NCBI RefSeq assembly: GCF_001411555.2
Contig: NC_049909.1
Location: 14,690,686-14,754,685, forward strand
Source: Juglans regia
Lineage: Eukaryota; Streptophyta; Magnoliopsida; Fagales; Juglandaceae
DNA length: 64,000 bases
Reading direction: 5' to 3'
The position numbers and the translations under genes were made by a program. Positions within the stretch are counted from its first letter, which is position 1; each line of letters begins with the position of its first letter. Under the pieces are notes generated by a model. The model was not told the DNA's origin, made no database searches, and worked only from the letters and a program-made list of their open reading frames with translations. This document shows, piece by piece, positions 39,742 through 50,440 of this stretch.

Positions 39742-39941
39742 GGTTGTGTTTGAATGTTGAAGTGAGTTGAGTTGAGTTGAGTTGAGATGATAAAATATTG
39801 TTAGAATATTATTTTTTAATATTATTATTATTTTGAGATTTGAAAAAGTTGAATTGTTTATTATATTTTGTGTTGGAATTTGAAAAAATTGTAATGATGA
39901 GTTGAGATAAGTTGAAATGAGTTAATCAACCAAACGAAGCC
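39742..39941. mobile_element. MITE, forward copy of an inverted pair
   Basis: It starts GGTTGTGTTTGAATGTTGAA, carries TAAAATATTGTTAGAATATT and GAATTGTTTATTATATTTTG, and ends AACCAAACGAAGCC. Its inverse is nearly the whole of 40058-40246. Confidence 0.65.
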
Positions 39942-40057
39942 TTATATATAACATCTAGCCAGACTAGCGGCTATATCAATTTTATGAGTTTATTTTTTGT
40001 GATTTTTTTTTCAATAGCACTGCCCAAAAATGCCATTGAACGTTGACCTCAAATTTT

Positions 40058-40246
40058 GTTTTGTTTGGAAACTAAACTCATCTCAACTCATCATTACAAT
40101 TTTTTCAAATCACAACACAAAATATAATAAACAATTCAACTTTTTTCAAATCTTAAAATAATAATAATAATAAACAATAATATTCTAACAATATTTTATT
40201 AACTCAACTCAACTTAACTCAATTCAATTCAACATTCAAACACACC
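40058..40246. mobile_element. MITE, inverted copy
   Basis: Read on the minus strand it starts GGTGTGTTTGAATGTTGAAT, carries TAAAATATTGTTAGAATATT and GAATTGTTTATTATATTTTG, and ends TTTCCAAACAAAA. It is nearly the inverse of 39742-39941, with about 116 bp between the two. Confidence 0.65.
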
Positions 40247-40249
40247 TGA

Positions 40250-41557
40250 ACTCGGAAGTGATGCTCAGATTACACCTTACAGCTTTGACAAGCCAAAATT
40301 ACAATATAAGGATAAATTACTACTTCCTACTACCTATTTATTATTCTTTTTACTTTTTTTACTTAATGATTAAGGAAGTGACTATTAGTAAAATTATATA
40401 TTTTTTTAATTTTTTCTTAATGATTAAAGATGTTAAAAAAATATTTTAAAAATAATGAAAAAATAAAAATTTCAAATACATTATAGATTAGTAGTAAAAT
40501 GGTAGTAAGAGAGTAATAAGCCTATCATTATCCTATATTTTAATCATATTGAGCATTTTTTAAGATTTTATTTTCAAGGTGGGATCTATATATAATTTTT
40601 ATACCCTTAAATTATCTTTAATATATATGATTGAAGTGAAAATGTATTGAATTTATTTATTTATTCCTTACAGATTCTATGGGATGACATTGTGCAAAAT
40701 TCCGTGAAAATGGAAGATATTTTATAATAATTAGGGTATAATTATGATTTTAGAGTGTAACAATTAAATCATAATAATAAATAAAAAAAAATATTAAGTT
40801 GGCATTTTAGGGTCAATAGTACTTAGTCCATTTGAGTTGTAGTAAAATCAAATAAAGTCTAGCTTCAAATTAAATTGGATAAAAATTAAAGTAAGTGTAA
40901 AGTTAATTGTTGTACCCTGTACTCTCTTGAGATCCTATATATCAATCTAACTAAAATTTTAGTAGTTGTCCAAAATAAAATAAAATAAAATTTTAGTAAG
41001 TTAATTTCATGTTAAACCTAAAAATTACAATAATACTCTATACTCATATTTAGACATGTAGTGAATTAAATGATAAATTATACGGGCTATAGTACGTGGC
41101 GGTCACATTGTTATTTAAAACAAAACAAAACCCAAAAGAGAAGCAAAACTAAACTCGACGTAAATACCCGTTTGGATATTTAGAATATCTCAGTATATCT
41201 ATCAATAATAATAATTTTTTTTAAGTTAAGATATTTTAGTAAGTTTTGAAAAATAAGAGAAAAAAATTTGATTAATATCTAAGTTAAAAAATTATTTTAA
41301 TATAATTTTTATTTTAAAATTTTAAAAAATAGTATTATTTTTTATGTTTTGTTTGAGATTTTGAAAAAATTATAATTATTACATAATAATTAAATTAAAA
41401 AATTAAAAATTAAAAAGTGTTGTGTTTAAAAAGGAAATATTGGAAAATATATAAAAATAATTGAGATATATTGTGTTGTCAAACGGGGATGTTATTCACA
41501 ACTCTCTCTCTCTTGCCAATGGCGCAAGAAAGTGTGTTGTGTTTGTAATGTTTATTG
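40250..41557. other. Intergenic, MITE-rich
   Basis: 41166-41490 begins CGTTTGGATATTTAG and ends GTCAAACGGGG, another worn foldback element. No gene seen. Confidence 0.4.
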
Positions 41558-44430
41558 TTTTTTTTTTTTCTATTTTTGAAGAATAAAATAACTTTATTCA
41601 TACCGATTGCAACAGAGAACGGATACAAGGAGGGACTCCCTCCAAAACAATGCTCTCCTCAGAGAATTTTAATGCATCCTTAGCAAGACAATGTGCAATA
41701 CAGTTAAACTTTCTAGACACAAAAGAAACAGACCAATGCTGAAACTGTTGTAGCATTAATCTAATATCAGACACCATCAAACCAACTGGACTCCACTGAT
41801 CTGCTAATCCTTTGATATCATTCACCACCTTTAGAGCATCACCCTCCAATATAATACTGTACAAACCCAGCTGTTTAACAAGAATAACAACTTTAAGAGC
41901 AGTAAAAGCCTAAGCTAGATAAGCATCAGGAAGAAAAGCACCTTGGGATCTAAGAGAAGCTATAACTTTTCCAGTCCAATCACGAACAATGACCCATACA
42001 CCAACTCTGCAATTAATCTTATCAACTGATGCATCCCAAATTGGCTTTAAAGACATGAAGGGGAGGAGCCCTCCACTGGGACTCAAGCTGATGTACAATC
42101 ACTCTACCCATATCAACTTTCTGGTTGGCATCCTTAAAATCCATGTGGACTTGGTTAATCACTTGCAGAAGATCATTTGGATCCATAAACTTCCCTTCAA
42201 ACACAGACAAGTTCCTCCTTTTCCATAACTGGTATGCAGTTACAGCAAAGATAGTCATTTCCTATTCATCTAGCATTGTAAGAAGATAGGTAACCAATTC
42301 CTTAAAAGAGGAATCCATCACTACCACCTTCTACATTCTTTAAAAACTGAATCCCCAAACATCCTGAGCTGAATTGTATTGCCATAGTATATGAGAAGCT
42401 GACTCAGGCTCAAGTCCACACATAAGGCACAAGGGAGAATCAACAATTTTCCTTTTGAACAAATTCTGGTTGGTAGGTAAGGAATCGCGACATGCTCTCC
42501 ATATCATCATTTTAACAGCATTAGTAGTATGAAGCTTCCAAATCTTTGCCCATATGTCTTTTCTCAGAGGTCTCTGAGATGACTCTCCCTTTACAGTTGC
42601 TTCCATATCACATAGTAGGTGATAAACACTCTTTATAGAGAACTTACCATCACTAGTACATCTCCACACCAATTTATCTAATGCATTCTTTACACTAATA
42701 GGGATCCTGCTAATAAAATCAGCCTCTTCAGCATTCACCATCTCTCTTAACAGCATCTGGTTCCAAGAACTTGTAGGCTTATCAATCAGAGAACTAACCT
42801 TCCACCCATCATATTGATCTTGCATAGGGGACTGAATTTTAAAAGTGGATGGATGAGGAATCCACTTATCAGACCATATATGCACTGAGTCTCCATTGCC
42901 AATTTTCCATATAAGGCCTTCTTGCAAAACTTCCTTAGCTGACATGAAGCTTCTCTAGAGATAAGAGGCATTGCTACCAACCTTTGCATTCAGAAAATTA
43001 CTCTGTGGAAGTACTTTGCTTTTAGTACTCTTGCAGCAAGTGTATGAGGTTGTTGTAGAATTCTCCAACGTTGTTTAGCTAGGAGGGCCACATTGAAATC
43101 AATGAAGTCTCTATAACCAAGACCTCCATCTAACTTTGACTTTCCAAGCATTTTCCAAGGAATCCATTGGGTTTTAGTCCTGTCTCCTCTACTTTCCCAC
43201 CAGAAATTCTGTATAAGTTTGTTAATGGACATCAATATTGCTCTAGGAAGCTTGAATATACTCATAATGTATGTTGGAATGGCCTGCACCACTGATTTTA
43301 GCAACACTTCTTTCCCAGCCTGAGAGAGGAACTTCACTTTCCAATTTTGCATCTTGTTACGAATGCTATCCAAAATAGGCCTAAAAGCTCAAGTTTCTGT
43401 TTCCCCACATAAGAAGGGAGTCCCAAATATTTCTCAAAAGACTTAGTTTCCTTCATTCTTGTAGTAGAAAGAATTGCCATCTTAACATCAGCACTTGTAT
43501 TTTTGCTAAAAAAGATTGCATATTTGTCAAAATTGAGTTTCTGACCTGAGGCAGCTTCATAAGAATTCATCAATCTAAAAAGTCTGCTCCACTCCAAAGG
43601 ATTTGCCTTACAAAAAAGTAAACTATCATCTGCAAAAAAAAAAAAAAAAATGGTTGACTAATAAAGTCCCTCTAGCAAAATGAAAACTAGATATAAAACC
43701 CCTTTTCTCAGCCTTATCTAGCATTTGACCCAAAATTTCTTAACAAAGAATAAAAAGGTAAGGTGAAATAGGATCCCCTTGCCTTATGCCACGAGAAGGG
43801 ATAAATGTTTGTTGTGGGGAACCATTAATTAAAAGGGAGTACTTGACTGTACTAACACATTTCATAATCAGATCTATCCAGTGCCCCCCAAACCCCATTC
43901 TCTTCATAACAGCTTCAAGGAAACTCCATTCAATTATGTCATACGCCTTGCTCATATCTAATTTGAGTGCTATGTACCCTTCCTTCTTTCCTCTCAATCT
44001 GTTTTGCATAGAGTGTATGGCTTCATAAGCCACAATAATATTGTCTGAAATCAAATGACCAAGGACAAAAATACTTTGAGCATTAGAAATTATAAGGGGA
44101 AGAATATGTTTCAATTTGTTGACTAAAACTTTGGAGACTACCTTATAGACCACATTACACAAACTAATGGGTCTAAATTTAGAGACAAGTCCAGGGTTTT
44201 TCTTCTTGGGGATAAGGGGCAATATATGTCTCATTAATGGTCTCAATATCTGCACCAGCAGAAAAACTCCTTCACTGCATAGATCACTCATTGACTAGCC
44301 ACATTCCAATTGTCTTGGTAAAAACCTGCTGAAAACCCATTTGGCCCAGGGGAACTTAAAGGGTTCATTTCAAATAAAGCAATCTTCACCTCCTCAGAGG
44401 TGCATTCTTTTTTAAGCTGACAATTCATCT
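41558..44430 (-). mobile_element. 5'-truncated, degenerate LINE (non-LTR retrotransposon)
   Basis: On the minus strand the order is: reverse transcriptase (44291-43740: ILPLIPKKKNPGLVSKFRPI, KLDMSKAYDIIEWSFLEAVM, SRGIRQGDPISPYLFI), the catalytic box FADDSLLF after a T17 run at 43650-43634, palm and thumb (43597-42990: KYLGLPSYVGKQK, GGLGYRDFIDFNVALLAKQR), zf-RVT (42945-42340: IWRACRDSLPTNQNLFKRKI, CLMCGLEPESASHI), and an RNase H-like domain (42098-41598: VWVIVRDWTGKVIA, EGDALKVVNDI, NCIAHCLAKDAL). It ends with AATAAA and a poly(A) tail (T run 41558-41569). The endonuclease half is missing. Stops after PYLFILC and frame breaks near 43380, 42970 and 41900 show that it is dead. I found no target duplication. 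Confidence 0.88.
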
Positions 44431-44479
44431 CATTTCATCTCCTCATAGGTGAATGAAGTTTTTTCAGTTATATAAATAT

Positions 44480-44482
44480 ATA

Positions 44483-44519
<37 letters not shown>

Positions 44520-44641
44520 TAACCTCCTATCTTTTAACTCTCAAAACGAAAAAATGGAAATGAAAAAAAAAAAACATGATTTTTTAAGAAAGTACTTAAA
44601 TCGTGGATATGAACTTTTGATCACCATTATCCGGTTCGGAA

Positions 44642-44684
<43 letters not shown>

Positions 44685-44833
44685 CTATATATAGACATAT
44701 ATATATAAATACTAACATCCTATCTTTTAACTCTCAAAACCAAAAAATGGAAATGAAAAAAAAAAACATGATTTTTTAAGAAAGTACTTAAATCGTGGAT
44801 ATGAACTTTTGATCACCATTATCCGGTTCGGAA

Positions 44834-44874
<41 letters not shown>

Positions 44875-45022
44875 CTATATATAGACATATATATATAAAT
44901 ACTAACATCCTATCTTTTAACTCTCAAAACCAAAAAATGGAAATGAAAAAAAAAAACATGATTTTTTAAGAAAGTACTTAAATCGTGGATATGAACTTTT
45001 GATCACCATTATCCGGCCCGGA
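44480..45022. repeat. Three-copy tandem repeat of about 190 bp
   Basis: The segment ACTAACMTCCTATCTTTTAA ... ATCACCATTATCCGGTTCGG starts at 44518, 44711 and 44901 (spacing 193 and 190). Copies 1 and 2 are each followed by a long TA tract; copy 3 stops at GGCCCGGAAG. The units are almost identical apart from homopolymer and TA length, so the duplication is recent. No coding potential. It separates the LINE (ends 44430) from the polygalacturonase promoter. Confidence 0.9.
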
Positions 45023-45372
45023 AGAAATTATATAATCCTTTGGAGTTGGTAACTTGGGTTTGACTGACACATGGCATATACCTTTAGGCAATCAGCATTT
45101 AGCGCTGAAAACTATAATTTAAAATGCAATTGAATCCCATATTTTCAAATCCAACTAGCTAGTTATGGAAAAAAGCTCATCAAAAGGGAGACTTTTTTTC
45201 ACCTCCTACGTCCTTTTTCACGTTCCCATATTTGGGTTTCTCAGAATATATACTCTCTGTATGGCAGAAAGAAATCTTTCCATATTTCCAAACCAAGAAA
45301 AAAAATTAAAGAAAATCAATAATAACTTGTCCATAAGAGGATATCGGGATCTTTCTAGTAGTACTGATCCCT

Positions 45373-45378
45373 TATAAA
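45373..45378 (+). promoter_or_regulatory. TATA box of the polygalacturonase gene
   Basis: TATAAA lies 122 bp before the ATG at 45495, which predicts a leader of about 90 nt. Confidence 0.5.
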
Positions 45379-45494
45379 GTCAATGGCAACGGCCAATATG
45401 TATGTATAAAGTTGAGGCTGGAAAAAGGGCTTGCATCCATCATTCAGTACAGGAAAAGAAAAGAGGAAGATCACAATTACAAAGAAGATCAGAA

Positions 45495-47126
45495 ATGAGT
45501 CTGACAATTTTTCTCGGTTGGGTTTGCTTGCTAATGTCCAGCTTGCCGCAATTCCCTTCAGAATCTCAAGGCCCACCCAAGTTTTTCAACGTGATGGAAT
45601 ATGGTGCAATTGCAGATGGAGTCACAGACAACAGTGAGGTATAAAAATCTATACGTATGACTTGGTTCTTAACTAGTTCTTAAATCTGGTACTGCAAAAA
45701 GACTAATACATGCATGGCTTATTAATTTAATGGAAATTTTCTATGTTTTTGTAAAGGCATTTCTGAAGGCATGGAAGGAAGCATGTGAATGGAAAGGAAG
45801 GGCAAGAGTCTTTGTCCCATTGGGAAAAATATTCACTGTGAACTCGATGATGTTTGAGGGTCCTTGCAAAGGGCAGATGGCATTTGTGATCAGAGGGATT
45901 CTCAAGGCTCCAACAGATCCATCCAAGTTCTTACTTACTGATAAATGGATAAATTTCAGATACATAGATAATTTGACAGTGAGTGGCGGCGGCACCTTGG
46001 ACGGCCAAGGAAAGGTGGCTTGGCCTTACAATGACTGCAAAAAGAATTCTCATTGCCCAGCTCTTCCCGCTGTAAGTTTTAATTTCTAGGCTAGTTTCGT
46101 TATATATATATACCTTTTGATTTGTTCATTATAATCTAGCTCAAAATCTGACTGCATGATCTTTATATATGAACAGACAATGAGATTCGATTTTGTTAGG
46201 AACGCACGAGTTCATCACTTGAGATCCATTGACAGTAAGAACACCCATTTTATCCTATTCGGATGTCAGGACATGAACATCAGTCATGTCAGAATATCGG
46301 CTCCCGGTGACAGCCCCAACACCGACGGGATCAAGATTGGAAGCTCACAGCGCATTGGAATCTCACATTCGATTATCGGTACCGGCGATGACTGCATATC
46401 TATGCTGCCCGGAACTAGAGAGGTCAATATTTCCGATGTTGTTTGTGGACCTGGGCATGGAATTAGCGTTGGGAGCCTCGGAAAATCCGGGGATGAAGAT
46501 GCTTTGTCTGGTATTGCCATAAAAAATTGCACCTTCCGGGGTACTTCAGATGGAGTGAGAATCAAAACATGGGCTTATCCAATGCTCAAGGACACTGAGG
46601 CTTCTAATTTTGTATATGAAGATATTTTCATGGATAATGTCGGCAATCCCATCATTATCGATCAACAATATTGCCCTGTCCCTCCTTGCGAGTTTGTGGT
46701 ACGACGTAATTATTTCAATCATATAGTACTTTTAGTTAATTAATTATCTTGATGGTGTTGTTATATAAGTTTGTTAAATCAATCTATCCCCGATTTGTAA
46801 CATGTCCTTTGCATTCGCTCCTCCAATAGTTAAGTAGAACAAGACATCCATGGGGTAAATATTATTTAATCATTGCTAGCTCTTGATCTTGTCCACAGGC
46901 CTCTCGAGTGCAAATCAGCAATATCACATACAGAAACATCTGGGGAAGTTCTGGATCGAAAGTCGCAGTTACTCTCAGATGTAGCCAGACGAGACCATGC
47001 AACAACGTGGTGTTGGAAGACATCAATCTGTCTTACCTGAGCGGCAATGAAGGAAATGCAACTGCGTTGTGTTCTCACGTCAATGGACATGCCCTTGGCA
47101 AACAAAACCCTGCATCTTGCCTATAG
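45495..47126 (+). CDS. Polygalacturonase / exopolygalacturonase-like, GH28, secreted
   Basis: Four exons, 45495-45638, 45757-46071, 46177-46698 and 46899-47126, all phase 0, give 402 residues. Residues 1-22 form a signal peptide. FNVMEYGAIADGVTDNSEAF is the usual N-terminal start of the beta-helix. The four GH28 signatures are present: NTDG at 201-204 (SPNTDGIKI), GDDC at 223-226 (GTGDDCIS), GHG at 246-248 (GPGHGISVGSLGK) and RIK at 281-283 (GVRIKTW). D203, D224 and D225 are the catalytic acids and H247 is the conserved catalytic-site histidine. Family enzymes hydrolyse alpha-1,4-galacturonan (pectin) in the cell wall during pollen, fruit or organ-separation events. There is no long propeptide, as in the exo-PG-like/pollen clade. 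Upstream ATG at 45402 is in frame but would put basic sequence before the signal peptide, so 45495 is preferred. Endo versus exo action is not settled. Confidence 0.94.
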
Positions 47127-47139
47127 TACTCAGGCTCCT

Positions 47140-48180
47140 CCTCCTGCTGCATGCATGCATGCCCTTTTTCGAACAAGTTTTTAGGTTAAATTTGCTGCTA
47201 GCTGCATGAAAACATGGAATAATGTTATGTTCTTCTAATATTGGCCAACTCCTGCATGCATGCATGCATGCATGGGTGTCAAGCTGTGTAGTACTTTCGT
47301 ATCGGAGATTGTGTTGTGTAGTAGTACTACAATTGTACCGAAATCGTTTTGCTAAAACGTGACGTACGTTCTGCATGCCGCCGATCGGTAGAGATAAACA
47401 TGATCAGCAAGAAACAAGTCCAAGGCGTTTGATCAGAAAATATATTAAAAATGAGTAATCATCCATTTTCTTTCTGATCATCTCATCTCATGATGTGTCA
47501 TTAGATGATTAAAAATTATTTATTATATTTTACTTATAAATATATCATTTAATGTTACATCATAAAATAATAAAATAATAATAAAAAAAATAATGATGAA
47601 TAAATTTTTTCATTAAAAGTTATATGCATGTGCATGCAGGCTGATTTGAGTACTATTGCTTGCCACCTTGTTGAGTTAATATGCTTTTATATTTTTACAG
47701 CTGCATGATGTACGTAACTTCTCTACAAAAGATCAATTATTTTCATATAGGGTTAAACGTGCAATACGCATGTTTGCCCAGTTCGAAGAAAATATAAACA
47801 GAAAATTTGCTGTAAAATCAAAATATAATAAAAAAATATATTGAGAAATATGATTATTACATGTAATGGGTAATGGTAGAGGATATATAAACTTGCAGTT
47901 GTGAGAAGATAAAGATCCTATTGGGTTATTTGTCAATCTACAATGAATAATAGAATTGAAAAATGATGTAAAACCGATTGATAGACTGTAATGGACAGAA
48001 ACTGAAATGTTGATATCAGTAGGTATTAATTCATATTCGATAAGATGCTAATAAATTTTTTGAAGCTTTTGCTGCATTAATATTCTGGAGATATGGTAAA
48101 CACCACAAGAACAAAACAGCTTGTTATAACGTTTTCCATCTGATCACTCAACCTAGCTAGCTAGCTAGGACATGAAATAT
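47140..48180. other. Intergenic after the polygalacturonase gene
   Basis: CATGCATGCATG runs at 47151-47160 and 47254-47274. The rest is AT-rich without a gene. Confidence 0.45.
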
Positions 48181-49045
48181 TTAAGTTTCTCCTCCATGAT
48201 TCACAAGTAACACAACGAATCACAAAAGAAACATGTCTCAATCAAGAAAGTTTCAAAATTAGAATTTTTTGTTGACTCTGAAAAAAGCTACCAACATACA
48301 TTGATTCACCTGGTTGTGGTTTTGGTGGAAAATTTCTGGACAAAAAAAATCTAATTTAAGATCTCTTTTAAGTTTGAATACATTAATTTATTACTTTTGA
48401 TTTACTCGAAAAATAGTGAGCTCAATTAACAATGTGACTAAGGATCGGTTACCTGTGAGTGTATTTTTTGAGGTATTAAATGCGGGATTTTTTTTTTTTC
48501 TTATAAAAATCTATTGGCAAACACAAACAAGTTTTTCTTATAGATGTATTAGTATTTGTCCAAAACACAACGAAAGTAAAAGTTATCATAATGATTTTCA
48601 TCTCACCCAAGTGAACATATATAGAAAATATCTAGATATCTTCTCCACCAGTCACAACGAACACACAGTGAACTACAAATTAGAAACGTGTCAGAATGAA
48701 GAAAGTTTCAGAAATGATATTGTTTTTTGTTATATCCAAAAACAGTGGCCAGATGCATTGGTTCTAGTAGTTGCAATTCTAATGGAGAAATTCTCATATA
48801 GAAAACCTAGTGATATTTTCTAAGTTTGTATGGATTTATTGCTTTTGATTTTTCTTACTACTAGCAAGACTTTTTGACATTCTGATCTTATGTAATTTGA
48901 GAGTTGCAGTTCTAATGGAAAGATTCCCATATAGAAAATCTAATTAATCATATTTTCTAAGTTTGTATGCATTTATACTTTTTGACTTTTCTTACTTCTA
49001 GCAACACTTTTTAACATTCTGATTTTATATAATTTGAGAGTTTTA
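48180..49045. repeat. Locally duplicated non-coding blocks
   Basis: 48768-48902 and 48903-49040 are two copies, about 134 bp apart, of GTTGCARTTCTAATGGARA ... TTTTCTAAGTTTGTATGSATTTAT ... CTTACTWCTAGCAASACTTTTT. In addition 48190-48260 resembles 48650-48730 (CACAACGAATCACAAAAGAAAC against CAGTGAACTACAAATTAGAAAC, both followed by GAAAGTTTCA). An open frame at 48416-48823 spans part of this but shows no domain. Confidence 0.5.
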
Positions 49046-49077
49046 TAATGGCATACACAAAAATAATAGGATGAAAT

Positions 49078-49119
<42 letters not shown>

Positions 49120-49314
49120 TCCTGGTTGTACATATTTCGTAGCTGATAATTGAAAAGCCAGTTATGTTCTCCATCGGTTGTCGATATTTGACATGCACAT
49201 CAACTGTCATCTTATTTTCAGGAATCATTAACCGAGTTGTTATGCAAGAGTAGTTGAATTCGACATGAAGCAAACAACATGTGTATACTTAAACGAAACA
49301 AATGGAATGTCACG

Positions 49315-49359
<45 letters not shown>

Positions 49360-50440
49360 CATTTCTTAGTCTTACTCTTAAAAAGTATGTCTTATAAGAC
49401 AATTTCTCTATTCTACGCATAACAACTTTCATTGATAATTTTATACCATGATCATGCTTGCAATGCAATGAAAACATAACACGACAATTTCTTCTTTATG
49501 GAAGAACGAAATAATTAAAGCACTCATATTAGCAATGAAAGCATGAATCCACTCATGCTTAGACTGCTTAGATCGTACAAGAATGAAAAAGTGGAAGAGA
49601 AATCATATCTACAATAATAGCATTACCCATTACACTTGTTATCTGAAATCTAATGAAAATATTCATCATTCCCCAACTAAGAACATAGTTAAACAATCTT
49701 TCCATGAAAAATTCATCGCCAAAGCATAACATAGCATTACATACACACCATTAATAATGTCACTTCAAATTATGCAAAGCAATCTTGACACTATGTGCTC
49801 AACATAACACAACAAAACGATAAACAAATCAAAACACAACCAACCAACCTGAGAGAAGCAAAGCACTACAAATAAGCCAGATGGGAATTGCATTTCTATT
49901 TATAAAACAAGCTATACTTAAAAGAATGAAATGAATAAGAGAAATTCAAAGAATCTTTAAAATATCAAAATTTTCAACTATATGAACTGATGTTGAATAT
50001 GCCAACAACAAGCAATAAAAATTTACCTTCTAAGATTGCGAGTTCAAGATGCACATCTAATCATAAGCCCATGATATCTAAAGCTTGTCCACACCACGTA
50101 AGATAGTTGATTGCCTCCCCTTCCAATTATATAAAGTCTTCCATGGTTCATCAATGAATAACAAAATTGTCAATCACTCGAGAGAGTTAAATAAAAGGAA
50201 TGAAGCCTTTTTTGAGAATAAAGAATCATAAATCTTTCTTAATTTTCTTTTCAATTACAAACAGTGAGAATAATCTATTCAAACAAAACGCAAATACAAC
50301 TTATAATTATATTTCCAAAATGGAAGGGCAATCAAGGAGATCTCATGAAGATGCACAACTTTGAACATCTAAAGGCTATGTTGTGAATAAAAGATAATAT
50401 CACAACAATTATACTCCATACTCACGGCTAATAAGCAAAA
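49046..50440. other. Intergenic with TA microsatellites
   Basis: (TA)n at 49080-49111 and 49319-49355. The remainder to 50440 is AT-rich, A-heavy on the plus strand, and lacks a supported gene. Confidence 0.45.

Noticed and set aside
44480..45022. CRISPR-like array
   Set aside because: The repeats are long, adjacent, nearly identical throughout and separated only by TA tracts; this is a eukaryotic tandem repeat.
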